This document shows, in pieces, positions 45,949 to 53,619 of a stretch of 64,000 bases of DNA. The stretch's first letter is position 1. Every line of letters begins with the position of its first letter. Source of the DNA: Sphingobium sp. TKS (lineage in GTDB: Bacteria; Pseudomonadota; Alphaproteobacteria; Sphingomonadales; Sphingomonadaceae); the NCBI RefSeq assembly GCF_001563265.1, contig NZ_CP005083.1:499001-563000 (forward strand). The letters run 5' to 3'. The notes under the pieces are model-generated. The model was not told the origin of the DNA and did not search any database. It worked only from the letters and a program-made list of their open reading frames with translations. Position numbers and translations under genes: made by a program.

Positions 45949-46857
45949 ATGAACCGCATCGTCCTCATGATGGCGACCGCCCTGGTCGCCTGCAGCCCTG
46001 TCGCCGCGCTTGCGCAAACCACGGCACCCGCGCAGAACGCGGTGACTGATTTCTCCGTCGGTCCGCAATATGACACTACCCATGTCTATGTCGCGCCGGA
46101 GGATTTCGACCGCTTCGTCACCAGCTTCACCGCCACCTTCGGCGGCACCGCGAGCAAGCAGGGCGTCTTCCAGGTAACGCCAACAGACAGCAAAACGAAA
46201 TCACAGCTTGCGCTGACCCCCTCCGGCACCGTTTCCGTCTTCGGTTTCGTCACCCCGATCCCGGTCCCGTTCGGTGCCGAACGCACTGGCTATCTCGTGA
46301 CCGACTTCGATGCCGCCGTCGCTTCCGCCATGCGGCATGGCGCGGCGCGTCTTATCACCAGCTTTCCCGATCCCATCGGCCGCGATGTCGTGGTGCAATG
46401 GGCGGGCGGCGTGAACATGCAGTTCTACTGGCACACCGCGAAGCCCAACTATCCTGCCCTCGGGACCGTGCCGGAGAACCGCATCTACCTGACCGCTGAT
46501 GCTGCAGACCAGTTCGTGAAGCAGTGGCGCGGCTTCGCCCATGCGACGGTCACTTCCGACGACAGGGCCGCACCGGGCGCGGAGATCGGCCAGCCAAGCA
46601 AGAGCTATCGCCGTATCCGGATGACGTCGGGCTATGGCAAGATGGCCGTGATCGTTTCCGACGGCCAGCTTCCCTGGCCCTATGGCCGCGACATGACGGA
46701 ATATGAGGTTAGCGATCTGCCGGCGACGCTCGCCAAGGCGACAACAGCAGGCGTCGAGACGCTCGTGCCCGCGCATGCAGAAAGTGATCGCCAGTCTGCG
46801 ATCGTCCGCTTCCCCGGCGGCTACATCGCCGAGATCCATGCGCTGGTGAAGCCGTGA
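45949..46857 (+). CDS. exported VOC/glyoxalase-fold protein
   Basis: 302 aa. A signal peptide (MNRIVLMMATALVACSPVAALAQ) is cut about residue 23-25. Two VOC-like halves follow: YDTTHVYVAPEDFDRFVTSF ... GYLVTDFDAAVASAMRHGA, and ENRIYLTADAADQFVKQW ... VETLVPAHAESDRQSAIVRFPGGYIAEIHAL. The metal-binding residues seem to be reduced to H in TTHVYV and E in AEIHAL. Periplasmic VOC proteins are unusual; most are cytoplasmic. Its stop overlaps the DoxX start (GTGA). Confidence 0.8.
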   Translation: MNRIVLMMATALVACSPVAALAQTTAPAQNAVTDFSVGPQYDTTHVYVAPEDFDRFVTSFTATFGGTASKQGVFQVTPTDSKTKSQLALTPSGTVSVFGFVTPIPVPFGAERTGYLVTDFDAAVASAMRHGAARLITSFPDPIGRDVVVQWAGGVNMQFYWHTAKPNYPALGTVPENRIYLTADAADQFVKQWRGFAHATVTSDDRAAPGAEIGQPSKSYRRIRMTSGYGKMAVIVSDGQLPWPYGRDMTEYEVSDLPATLAKATTAGVETLVPAHAESDRQSAIVRFPGGYIAEIHALVKP

Positions 46858-47282
46858 CCGGCGCGGATGAACCCCGCTTCGTCGACGCGATCCTCGACTG
46901 GCGCCCCACCTGGTTCCTCGCGCGGCTCGCGCTGGTCGGCGCCTATCTGCTGGGCGGCGTCGTCAAGGCGACCGATTGGCCAGCAGCCGTCGCCGAACAG
47001 GCCCATTTCGGCATGAGCCCGCCTGCCTTCTGGGCGGCGCTGACCATCGGCATAGAGATTGTCGGGCCGATCCTGATCTTGACCGGTCGCTTTGTCTGGC
47101 TGGGTGCTGGCATGCTGGGCGTCTTCACGCTGCTCGCCGCCTTCACCGCCAATGCCTTCTGGGCGATGCCGGCGGGGCAGGAGCGCTTCATGGCGACCAA
47201 TGCCTTCTTCGAGCATGTCGGGCTGGTCGGCGGCTTCGTGCTGGTGGCACTCGTTGCCGAACGGGAGCGGCGACGTGCTTAG
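46854..47282 (+). CDS. DoxX family inner-membrane protein
   Basis: 142 aa starting at GTG 46854 with a four-base overlap. Four hydrophobic segments and family marks LARLALVGAYLLGGVVKATDW, EIVGPILILTGRFVWLGAGMLG and FFEHVGLVGGFVLV are visible. DoxX-like proteins are linked to thiol/oxidative stress and to thiosulfate:quinone oxidoreductase in archaea. It overlaps the porin gene by eight bases. Confidence 0.88.
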   Translation: MTGADEPRFVDAILDWRPTWFLARLALVGAYLLGGVVKATDWPAAVAEQAHFGMSPPAFWAALTIGIEIVGPILILTGRFVWLGAGMLGVFTLLAAFTANAFWAMPAGQERFMATNAFFEHVGLVGGFVLVALVAERERRRA

Positions 47283-48636
47283 GAGTCTCATCGCTGCCGG
47301 GCTGCTGGCAGGCGCCTTGGCGGCGCCGGCCAGCGCCCAGCAGCGCGAGGCATGGCAGGCCCCCACGCTCAGCATCACACGCTATGACGAGGACTGGTCC
47401 GATCTCGCCGATGCGCAGAAACGCGCGCATCACTGGACCGGTCCGCTCAAATATATCCCGCTCGGCGACGACAGTTGGTTGAGCACCGGCATCGAACTGC
47501 GCGCCCGCACCGAGAATTATCAGAATAATCTCTGGGGCGGTGCGGGCGTGCCGGATGACAGCTATCTTTGGTTGCGCGCGCTGCCCTATGCCGATCTGCA
47601 TGTGGGCAAGGTGCGAGCTTTCGTGCAGCCGATCCTGGCCTACGCGCTCGGCGTCTCCCCATCGGCCAGCCCGATAGATCAGACGCGGGTCGATCTGCTC
47701 CAGGGGTTCGGCGAGGTCGACCTCGGCCCGGTCACAGTGCGTGCCGGCCGCCAGATGCTGTCGCTCGGCACCGAACGGTTAGTCGGGACGCGCTACGGCC
47801 CCAATGTCCCGCTCGCCTTCGATGGCGTGCGGGCAGACGGCACGGTCGGGCGTGCCAGGATCAGCCTGCTGAACATGCGGCCCGTCCAGCCCGGTCCCGG
47901 CAGCTTCGACGACGCAACCTCTCAAGACAAGGCGTTATGGGGCGCCTATGTCACGCTCCCGGAGCTGGACCTTTACTACCTCGGCTACCGTAACCGGCTT
48001 GCGCGCTTTGGTGGACTGACAGGGCGCGAAATTCGACATAGCATCGGCCTGCGATCAAACGGCGTGCGTGGCAACTGGCATTGGAATGTCGAGGGGGTGG
48101 CGCAGTTCGGCCATTTCGAAGGGCAGCGGATCTCGGCATGGACGCTGGGCACGGAGGTCGGCCACAGGTTTGCCGCGCTCACCTTCGCTCCGGACGCGAC
48201 ATTGCGGGTCAATGTCGTCAGCGGCGATGGCAAGGCGGGCGATGGCAAGATCGGCACGTTCAACGCGCTCTTCCCCAAGGGGAAGTATTTCGGCGAGCTT
48301 TCGCCGGTCGGTCCGACCAATATCATCAGCGTCAATCCGCGCATCAACGGTACGTTGGGTGGTGGTGTGTCAGTCAGCCTCGCCGGCATGGCGTACTGGC
48401 GGTACAGCATTGCGGACGGCGTGTACGACATACCCGGCAATCTGATCCGCGATGCAGGCGGCAGCAAGGCACGCTTCATCGGCAAGGAGGCCGAAGCGAC
48501 GATCGCCTGGCAGGCGATGCCCGAGTGGGAATTGTCGGCATCCTTGTCCGCCTTCGCACCGGGCGCCTTCATCCGTGAGACCGGTCCTGCCAAGACGATC
48601 GCCATGCTGGGCATGGAAAGCAACTTTCGCTTTTGA
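47275..48636 (+). CDS. alginate-export-type outer-membrane porin
   Basis: 453 aa from GTG 47275. The signal peptide is LRSLIAAGLLAGALAAPASAQ. The alginate_exp domain (PF13372) follows: STGIELRARTENYQNNLWGG, DLHVGKVRAFVQP, VTVRAGRQMLSLGTERLVGTRYGPNVP, and many alternating strands to the C-terminal SNFRF. Members form a barrel for export or uptake of anionic compounds; most are not alginate-specific. It probably gives outer-membrane passage for the cluster. Confidence 0.88.
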   Translation: MLRSLIAAGLLAGALAAPASAQQREAWQAPTLSITRYDEDWSDLADAQKRAHHWTGPLKYIPLGDDSWLSTGIELRARTENYQNNLWGGAGVPDDSYLWLRALPYADLHVGKVRAFVQPILAYALGVSPSASPIDQTRVDLLQGFGEVDLGPVTVRAGRQMLSLGTERLVGTRYGPNVPLAFDGVRADGTVGRARISLLNMRPVQPGPGSFDDATSQDKALWGAYVTLPELDLYYLGYRNRLARFGGLTGREIRHSIGLRSNGVRGNWHWNVEGVAQFGHFEGQRISAWTLGTEVGHRFAALTFAPDATLRVNVVSGDGKAGDGKIGTFNALFPKGKYFGELSPVGPTNIISVNPRINGTLGGGVSVSLAGMAYWRYSIADGVYDIPGNLIRDAGGSKARFIGKEAEATIAWQAMPEWELSASLSAFAPGAFIRETGPAKTIAMLGMESNFRF

Positions 48637-48641
48637 CTTTG

Positions 48642-48661
48642 CTATTCGATTTTATCGAAAG
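48642..48661. promoter_or_regulatory. palindromic site upstream of yoaK-like gene
   Basis: CTATTCGATTTTATCGAAAG contains the inverted half-sites TTCGAT / ATCGAA around a TT centre. It shares ATTCGATT with the site at 41892-41910. It is 80 bases before the next start and could be bound by the LysR protein encoded nearby. Confidence 0.35.
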
Positions 48662-48739
48662 ACAGGATCGATCTTATTCCACTGCATCGATGTGGTGACA
48701 GCGGTTAGACGGAGGTCATAGACATTCACGGAGACCGTC

Positions 48740-49435
48740 ATGACCCTCGAAAAGCCCGCCGCATCGCCGCTTCCCTGGCTGTTACTGCTCCTCTCGGTGA
48801 CGACGGGCCTTGTCGATGCCATATCGGTGCTGGGCCTGGGCAAGGTCTTCACGGCGAACATGACTGGCAACGTCGTCTTCCTCGGTTTCGCTGCCAGCGG
48901 CGCGCCGGGATTCAAGATCGCGCCTTATGTCTTTGCCATCGCGTCGTTCATGGTCGGCGCGCTGATTGCCGGCCGCGTCGGCAAGCGCCATGCCCGCTCA
49001 CCCCTTCGCCGTTGGTTGCTCGTCGCCGCCTCCGCCGAAGCCGTCCTCCTCTGGATCGCTGCGGGCGTCGCAGTCGGGTTCGACATCGCCACGCAAACCC
49101 CAGGGTCGAGCGTGTATGTCATCATCGCGCTGACCGGGCTCGCCATGGGCTTCCGCAATGCGACCATCCGCCAGTTGAAGGTTCCCGACCTCACCACGAC
49201 CGTCCTCACGCTCACCATCACCGGTCTTGCTGCCGATTCCAGCGTCGCTGGCGGTGCCAACCCCAACTGGGCACGCCGCATCGCTAGTGTGGCCGCCATC
49301 TTCCTCGGTGCGGCGATCGGCGCCTATCTCGTCACCCATGGCGGGCTGGTTGCCCCGCTCATCCTCGCCGGCGGGCTGATCTTCGCGGGCACGATCGCCT
49401 GCATGCTTCACCCGGCCGCCGCCAAGCCCCTCTAA
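48740..49435 (+). CDS. YoaK family (DUF1275) membrane protein
   Basis: 231 aa with six to seven hydrophobic segments. DUF1275 marks are TTGLVDAISVLGLGKVFTANMTGNVVFLGFA and FRNATIRQLKVPDLTTTVLTLTITGLAADS. Function is unknown; it is often found in stress-related clusters. ATG 48740 has GGAGA-type sequence upstream. It is convergent with the disrupted channel gene, overlapping its end by four bases. Confidence 0.9.
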   Translation: MTLEKPAASPLPWLLLLLSVTTGLVDAISVLGLGKVFTANMTGNVVFLGFAASGAPGFKIAPYVFAIASFMVGALIAGRVGKRHARSPLRRWLLVAASAEAVLLWIAAGVAVGFDIATQTPGSSVYVIIALTGLAMGFRNATIRQLKVPDLTTTVLTLTITGLAADSSVAGGANPNWARRIASVAAIFLGAAIGAYLVTHGGLVAPLILAGGLIFAGTIACMLHPAAAKPL

Positions 49436-49686
49436 TCCTCCAGTGCGCGCTCGATCCTGCGGTCGGGCGCGAGCCAGAACAGCAGCACTGCGACATAGAG
49501 AATGATCGCCACCGGCCGAGCGAAGAATGCCGCGGGCACAGCGACGGCGTAGAGGGCAAGGCTGATCTTGCCCTTCCAATCGCGCCCGATGGCCTTCGCC
49601 ACAGCCGACTGATGGCCATTGCAGGCGATGATCGACCACTCGGTGAGTTCATAGCCAATCGCTGCCATTCCCAGCACGACGCCATA

Positions 49687-51144
49687 GCAGCGCGGTGACG
49701 AAGTCGGTTTTCAGCCGGGTCTGTCAGCGCCTTCAGGGGTAAAAACGATGAGGAGCATGGCCCTTTCTCCGTCGAACTCGGCGACGAGGGCGATGACGAG
49801 CGCAACATCGGTCTGAACTACGAACAAGAATGCCTTGGATGCGCCCCTGGCGCCCCTCGGAGTGCCGCAACCGAACAGGGCGCGCATGAGAATGCCAAGA
49901 TTGAACCCGGCGACGTGGATCAAATAACGCTTGTGAACATTCTCGCGCCCGCGCAGCCACGCGCGGCGCATGCCGCCGCGATCCAGGACGTGGGCAAAGC
50001 TACGCTCGACCATCTCACCACGCTTGCGCATCGCCTTGCGTCCGACGGCGGATTTCAGGCGAGACCGATTGGCGTAGACGGCCTTCTGGGCAGCCTCGTC
50101 GCCGTGCCAGCGCAGATATCCATTCGGCGGTGCCGGCTCGGCGATGCGCGTCTTCCAGATGTCGCCGTCGAGACCCTTGAGGAGCTCGCGCGAATGATAG
50201 CCTTTATCGGTCACAAGATCGCAGGGATCCCCGGACGTCGGCGCCAGGCCAATGTCGGCGAGGTTGCGTGCTGCCGTCTCCAGCGTGGCGTCGAGCGTTG
50301 TCGTGTCGCCCTTGTCGGCCGGGTGGATCGGCGCTGCCACGATAACACCCGTGTCGAGATCGACCGCGTGTTCGGGCTTGTAGGCCAGACGCGTCGAGCC
50401 GTTCTTCATCCGCGCGACCTTCGCGTCGGGATCGGTCTTGCTCGCCCAGTCCGCATTCGACAGCTTCTTGCCCTTGCGTTTGCGATCGAGCCGGACAAGG
50501 TCGTCGATCGTCGGCGTGTCGATGCCGCTCTCTTGCGCCATGCGCACCAGCATCTCGCGGTAGGTCTCGCCATTGTCACGCCGCACGATGGTACGCAGCG
50601 CGGCGTTCGCCTCCATGGTCGAGCCATCGACGCCGATCCGCTCGCCTTTCACCAGATCGTGCCCGGCGACGAGGGCCAGTACCCAGCCGAAGATCTGGTC
50701 ATGTACCTCGTGCGGCAGGCGGCTCCGCGTCTTCGACAACCAGCTATGATCAGGGACCTTGTCGCGGCTCGACAGTCGCAGGAACTCCCGCAGCGACAGC
50801 GAATCCGAACAGCGCCAGACAATCCCGCGTTCGCTGTCGATGCCCTCGAAATAGCCGATCAGCAGCATGCGGAAATAGCGGCCCGGCGGCAGCGACGGGG
50901 CTCCCATCCGCGGCGCATAATAGGGCTTGCACGTCTTCTCGACAAAGCCATCGAAGCCCGCCTCGGCCAGCAGCTTCTGGAGCTTGTCGTAGAAAACATG
51001 CCCCGGTGAACGCGGTATCTCCGCCCACGTCACGATCAAATCGGACTGGACCTCGCTATCACGCCCCATCGCCATCGCCGCTAACCCGCCAGACAATCCC
51101 ACTGCCGCACTGAATCAGCCACCGCCGACTTCGTCAACGGCCTG
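49687..51144 (-). mobile_element. DDE insertion sequence (IS5/IS1182-like) inside the TMEM175 gene
   Basis: 1,458 bases bounded by ATA direct repeats (49684-49686 and 51145-51147). The ends carry an inverted repeat with core TGACGAAGTCGG near 49695-49706 on the left and its complement near 51123-51134 on the right. Excision restores the host frame exactly, which fixes the boundaries. It contains a single transposase gene. Confidence 0.88.
49711..51102 (-). CDS. DDE transposase, IS1182/IS5-like
   Basis: 463 aa. An N-terminal DUF772-type domain (YYAPRMGAPSLPPGRYFRMLLIGYFEG, SLREFLRLSSRDKVPDHSWLSKTRSRL) precedes the DDE_Tnp_1 catalytic part with IGVDGSTMEANAA, DLVTDKGYHSRELL and a C-terminal VERSFAHVLDRGGMRR. 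The frame is intact. Family placement between IS1182 and IS5 subgroups is not certain by eye. Confidence 0.9.
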   Translation of the reverse strand: MGLSGGLAAMAMGRDSEVQSDLIVTWAEIPRSPGHVFYDKLQKLLAEAGFDGFVEKTCKPYYAPRMGAPSLPPGRYFRMLLIGYFEGIDSERGIVWRCSDSLSLREFLRLSSRDKVPDHSWLSKTRSRLPHEVHDQIFGWVLALVAGHDLVKGERIGVDGSTMEANAALRTIVRRDNGETYREMLVRMAQESGIDTPTIDDLVRLDRKRKGKKLSNADWASKTDPDAKVARMKNGSTRLAYKPEHAVDLDTGVIVAAPIHPADKGDTTTLDATLETAARNLADIGLAPTSGDPCDLVTDKGYHSRELLKGLDGDIWKTRIAEPAPPNGYLRWHGDEAAQKAVYANRSRLKSAVGRKAMRKRGEMVERSFAHVLDRGGMRRAWLRGRENVHKRYLIHVAGFNLGILMRALFGCGTPRGARGASKAFLFVVQTDVALVIALVAEFDGERAMLLIVFTPEGADRPG

Positions 51145-51496
51145 ATAGGACGCCGTCGCCATCGCCGAGAAGCTGCTGGCATCGAACCACCGGATGACGA
51201 AAGGCACAAGCGACAGCCAGAACAGCAGGAAGAGGTTCGCCCACAGGACGCGACCGTCAATTCGCTGGGTCGCCTGCATCAGGTGGTGATGGTTATTCCA
51301 ATACAGGCCGACATTGATGAAGGACAGGACGTAGGCGAGCAGGATCGGCATGCTGTCCGACAGCGCCGCGAGCGTGCCTTCCTGCGGCACCTTCAACTCG
51401 AGCACCATGATCGTGATGATGATCGCGACCACGCCATCGGTGAAGGCCTCGAGTCGGCCCGACCGCATGCCGCGCTTCGGCCTGCCTTCGGGATGA

Positions 51497-52426
51497 TCAG
51501 ACATCACCCATACCCTCCAGTTCCTTGTCGTTCGCACCCAGCGCGACGAACTGATCGAGCAGCCAGGAGGCGGCAGGTCCCGGTGGCGCATCTCTGCGCC
51601 ACACACCCGCGAAGCGATAGGTTCCCCCAATGTGATCCGGCATCACGAGGCGGACCAAGGTGCCATCGACAAGGTCGGGTTCGATCATCGGCAGCGGCAT
51701 GTTGCCCCACCCAATTCCCTCGCGCAGCAGCGCATGCTTGGCGCCCAAATCGGCCAGGCGCCAGGTCTTGGGACTCATCACCGAATAATCCTGCCCCTCG
51801 GTGAAGCGGGAGCGATCCGTCAGCACTAACTGGGTATGCTCGCGCCCGGCGCCGGGAGGGATGCGTTCCATCCGACCAAGCGGATGATCGGGCGCTGCGA
51901 CCGGGACCATCGGGACCGAACCGGCGGCAATGCACTCGACGCCCTCGACGCCGGCCGCCAATGGCCCGGAAATCCCGATCGCCGCGCCACGATCCAGTAC
52001 CATGGCGGTGATTGCGCCCAATGCCTCGACATGCAGGCGAAGCTGAACCGTCGGAAACTCCGTCGCAAAATTGCGCAGGACCTTTCCCAGCCGCTCGGAC
52101 GGCACCATGACGTCGACCGCCAGGTCGACCTCCGCCTCCAGCCCGTCGAGCAAGCCCTTCACCTTTGCCCGCAGTCCATCAAAGCCATGCGATATGCTGC
52201 GCGCCTCGGCGAGCAAGGCGCGGCCCTCCACGGTCAACTGGGGCTTGCGGGTACCCTCCCGATCGAACAGCGTCAGCCCGAGCTGCGTCTCCAGGTTGGC
52301 GATGCCATAGCTGATCACCGACACCGCGCGATTGAGTTTGCGCGCGGCAGCAGCGAAGCTGCCAAGATCGACGATGGTGAGAAAAATCCGGATCTGGTCG
52401 AATGTCGGTGTGCCGGGTGAGTTCAT
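51497..52426 (-). CDS. LysR-family transcriptional regulator
   Basis: 309 aa from ATG 52426. The N-terminal winged helix is IFLTIVDLGSFAAAARKLNRAVSVISYGIANLETQLGLTLFDR; the periplasmic-binding-protein-like effector domain follows from about residue 90. It is divergent from the pirin gene with 111 bases between them, the usual layout for LysR control. It may also act on the palindromes at 41892 and 48642. The AT-rich TTCTACTTTCTCGAACGAA at 52429-52447 is a possible binding site. Confidence 0.92.
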   Translation of the reverse strand: MNSPGTPTFDQIRIFLTIVDLGSFAAAARKLNRAVSVISYGIANLETQLGLTLFDREGTRKPQLTVEGRALLAEARSISHGFDGLRAKVKGLLDGLEAEVDLAVDVMVPSERLGKVLRNFATEFPTVQLRLHVEALGAITAMVLDRGAAIGISGPLAAGVEGVECIAAGSVPMVPVAAPDHPLGRMERIPPGAGREHTQLVLTDRSRFTEGQDYSVMSPKTWRLADLGAKHALLREGIGWGNMPLPMIEPDLVDGTLVRLVMPDHIGGTYRFAGVWRRDAPPGPAASWLLDQFVALGANDKELEGMGDV

Positions 52427-52537
52427 TGTTCTACTTTCTCGAACGAATGCGCCGACTTTATCTATCTGCATCGAAGTTCTCGCAAGGCCTAAAACAGCTC
52501 CAACGACAGCCTGACGCTGTTCGAAAGGAGACATCAC

Positions 52538-53236
52538 ATGATCGAAGTTCGCCCCTTCGCAGACCTCGGCGGCGCCAACCACGGCTGGCTCGATGCCAAG
52601 CATCACTTCTCTTTCGGCGGGTATCACGATCCCGCGCGCATGAACTGGGGCAACCTGCGTGTCTGGAACGACGACACGATCGCGCCCAAGACCGGCTTTC
52701 CGCCGCATCCACACCGCGACATGGAGATCATCACCTATGTTCGCGAAGGCGCCATCACGCATGAGGACAGTCTGGGCAACAAGGGTCGGACCGAAGCTGG
52801 CGACGTTCAGGTTATGAGCGCCGGATCCGGCGTGCGCCACTCCGAATATAATCTCGAGGATGTCACCACGAAAATCTTCCAGATCTGGATTGTGCCGACC
52901 AGGAACGGCGATGCGCCAAGCTGGGGCGCCCGTCCGTTCCCGAAGGGCGATCGCGCCGGCCATTTCATCACGCTGGCGTCCGGCTACGAGAACGACAATG
53001 AGGCCCTGCCGATTCGTACGGACGCTCGCATCGTTGCCGCTTCCCTGAAGGCTGGAGAGAGTGCCGAATATCCGATCGGCAAGGACCGCAAGGCCTATTT
53101 GGTTCCCGCTACCGGGGTGATCAAGATCGACGAGGTACAGGTTAACGCCCGTGACGGTGCCGCGATCAAGGATGTCGATGTGATTCGTGTCACTGCGGTG
53201 GAGGATAGCGAGATCGTCATGGTCGACGCTGCCTGA
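52538..53236 (+). CDS. pirin family bicupin (YhaK-like)
   Basis: 232 aa. The metal ligands are in FPPHPHRDMEIITYV (H-x-H) and GSGVRHSEYN (His and Glu). MNWGNLRVWNDDTI is typical of the short YhaK/pirin group; several have quercetinase or redox-sensing roles. ATG 52538 has AAAGGAGA upstream. It is divergent from the LysR gene and probably its main target. A second, different pirin begins at 63539. Confidence 0.92.
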   Translation: MIEVRPFADLGGANHGWLDAKHHFSFGGYHDPARMNWGNLRVWNDDTIAPKTGFPPHPHRDMEIITYVREGAITHEDSLGNKGRTEAGDVQVMSAGSGVRHSEYNLEDVTTKIFQIWIVPTRNGDAPSWGARPFPKGDRAGHFITLASGYENDNEALPIRTDARIVAASLKAGESAEYPIGKDRKAYLVPATGVIKIDEVQVNARDGAAIKDVDVIRVTAVEDSEIVMVDAA

Positions 53237-53313
53237 GGAAATAAGGGGAGGGCTTACCGGGCCGATTGTGAGCGCTTCGGCTGGGATGCGGCCTGTGATG
53301 AAAGCGAACGCCT

Positions 53314-53538
53314 ATGAATATCCTGTGCGCGCTGGAAAGCACCTTGATCCTGATGTCGGCGCCAGACCAGACCGCGTTGATGTGGAAGCTGGCCGGCGTC
53401 GAAGCGATCGTCACGGATGCGGAGCGGGAAAGGGCGGCGAGCGACGAGCAACTGCTGATCGAAGTCGCCAAGGTTCTCGCGAACGACAATCAGGATGCCG
53501 AGCGACTGCGCGCTTTGCTGAAGCTGTTCGCCGCCTGA
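53314..53538 (+). CDS. hypothetical small helical protein
   Basis: 74 aa, largely helical and acidic in its second half (DAERERAASDEQLLIEVAKVLANDNQDAERLRALLKLF). There is no recognised family and no clear ribosome site. It lies between pirin and the Tn3 left end, which begins 54 bases after its stop. It may be the edge of a gene unit cut by transposition. Confidence 0.4.
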   Translation: MNILCALESTLILMSAPDQTALMWKLAGVEAIVTDAERERAASDEQLLIEVAKVLANDNQDAERLRALLKLFAA

Positions 53539-53619
53539 TAGTGGCCGTCCTCGTTGGGACGGCGTCGAGCTGTCGAGCCCCCACGTGTAAAGGGGGCGTT
53601 TGCGGGAGGGGGCGAAAAC

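Larger units (their letters stand above)
49432..51504 (-). pseudogene. TMEM175-like potassium channel (DUF1211) split by an insertion sequence
   Basis: The N-terminal part from ATG 51504 has SGRLEAFTDGVVAIIITIMVLELKVP (the DUF1211 F-x-D-G helix 1) and ends at ...ATASY near 51145. The C-terminal part (GVVLGMAAIGYELTEW ... ERALED) resumes at 49686 and stops at 49432. Removing 49687-51147 restores one uninterrupted frame across TAT-GGC. The intact protein would be about 203 aa, normal for bacterial TMEM175 channels. The start overlaps the end of the LysR gene by eight bases. Confidence 0.9.

Noticed and set aside
49915..51009. 364-codon plus-strand frame inside the DDE insertion sequence
   Set aside because: Mirror of the transposase gene with no domain of its own.
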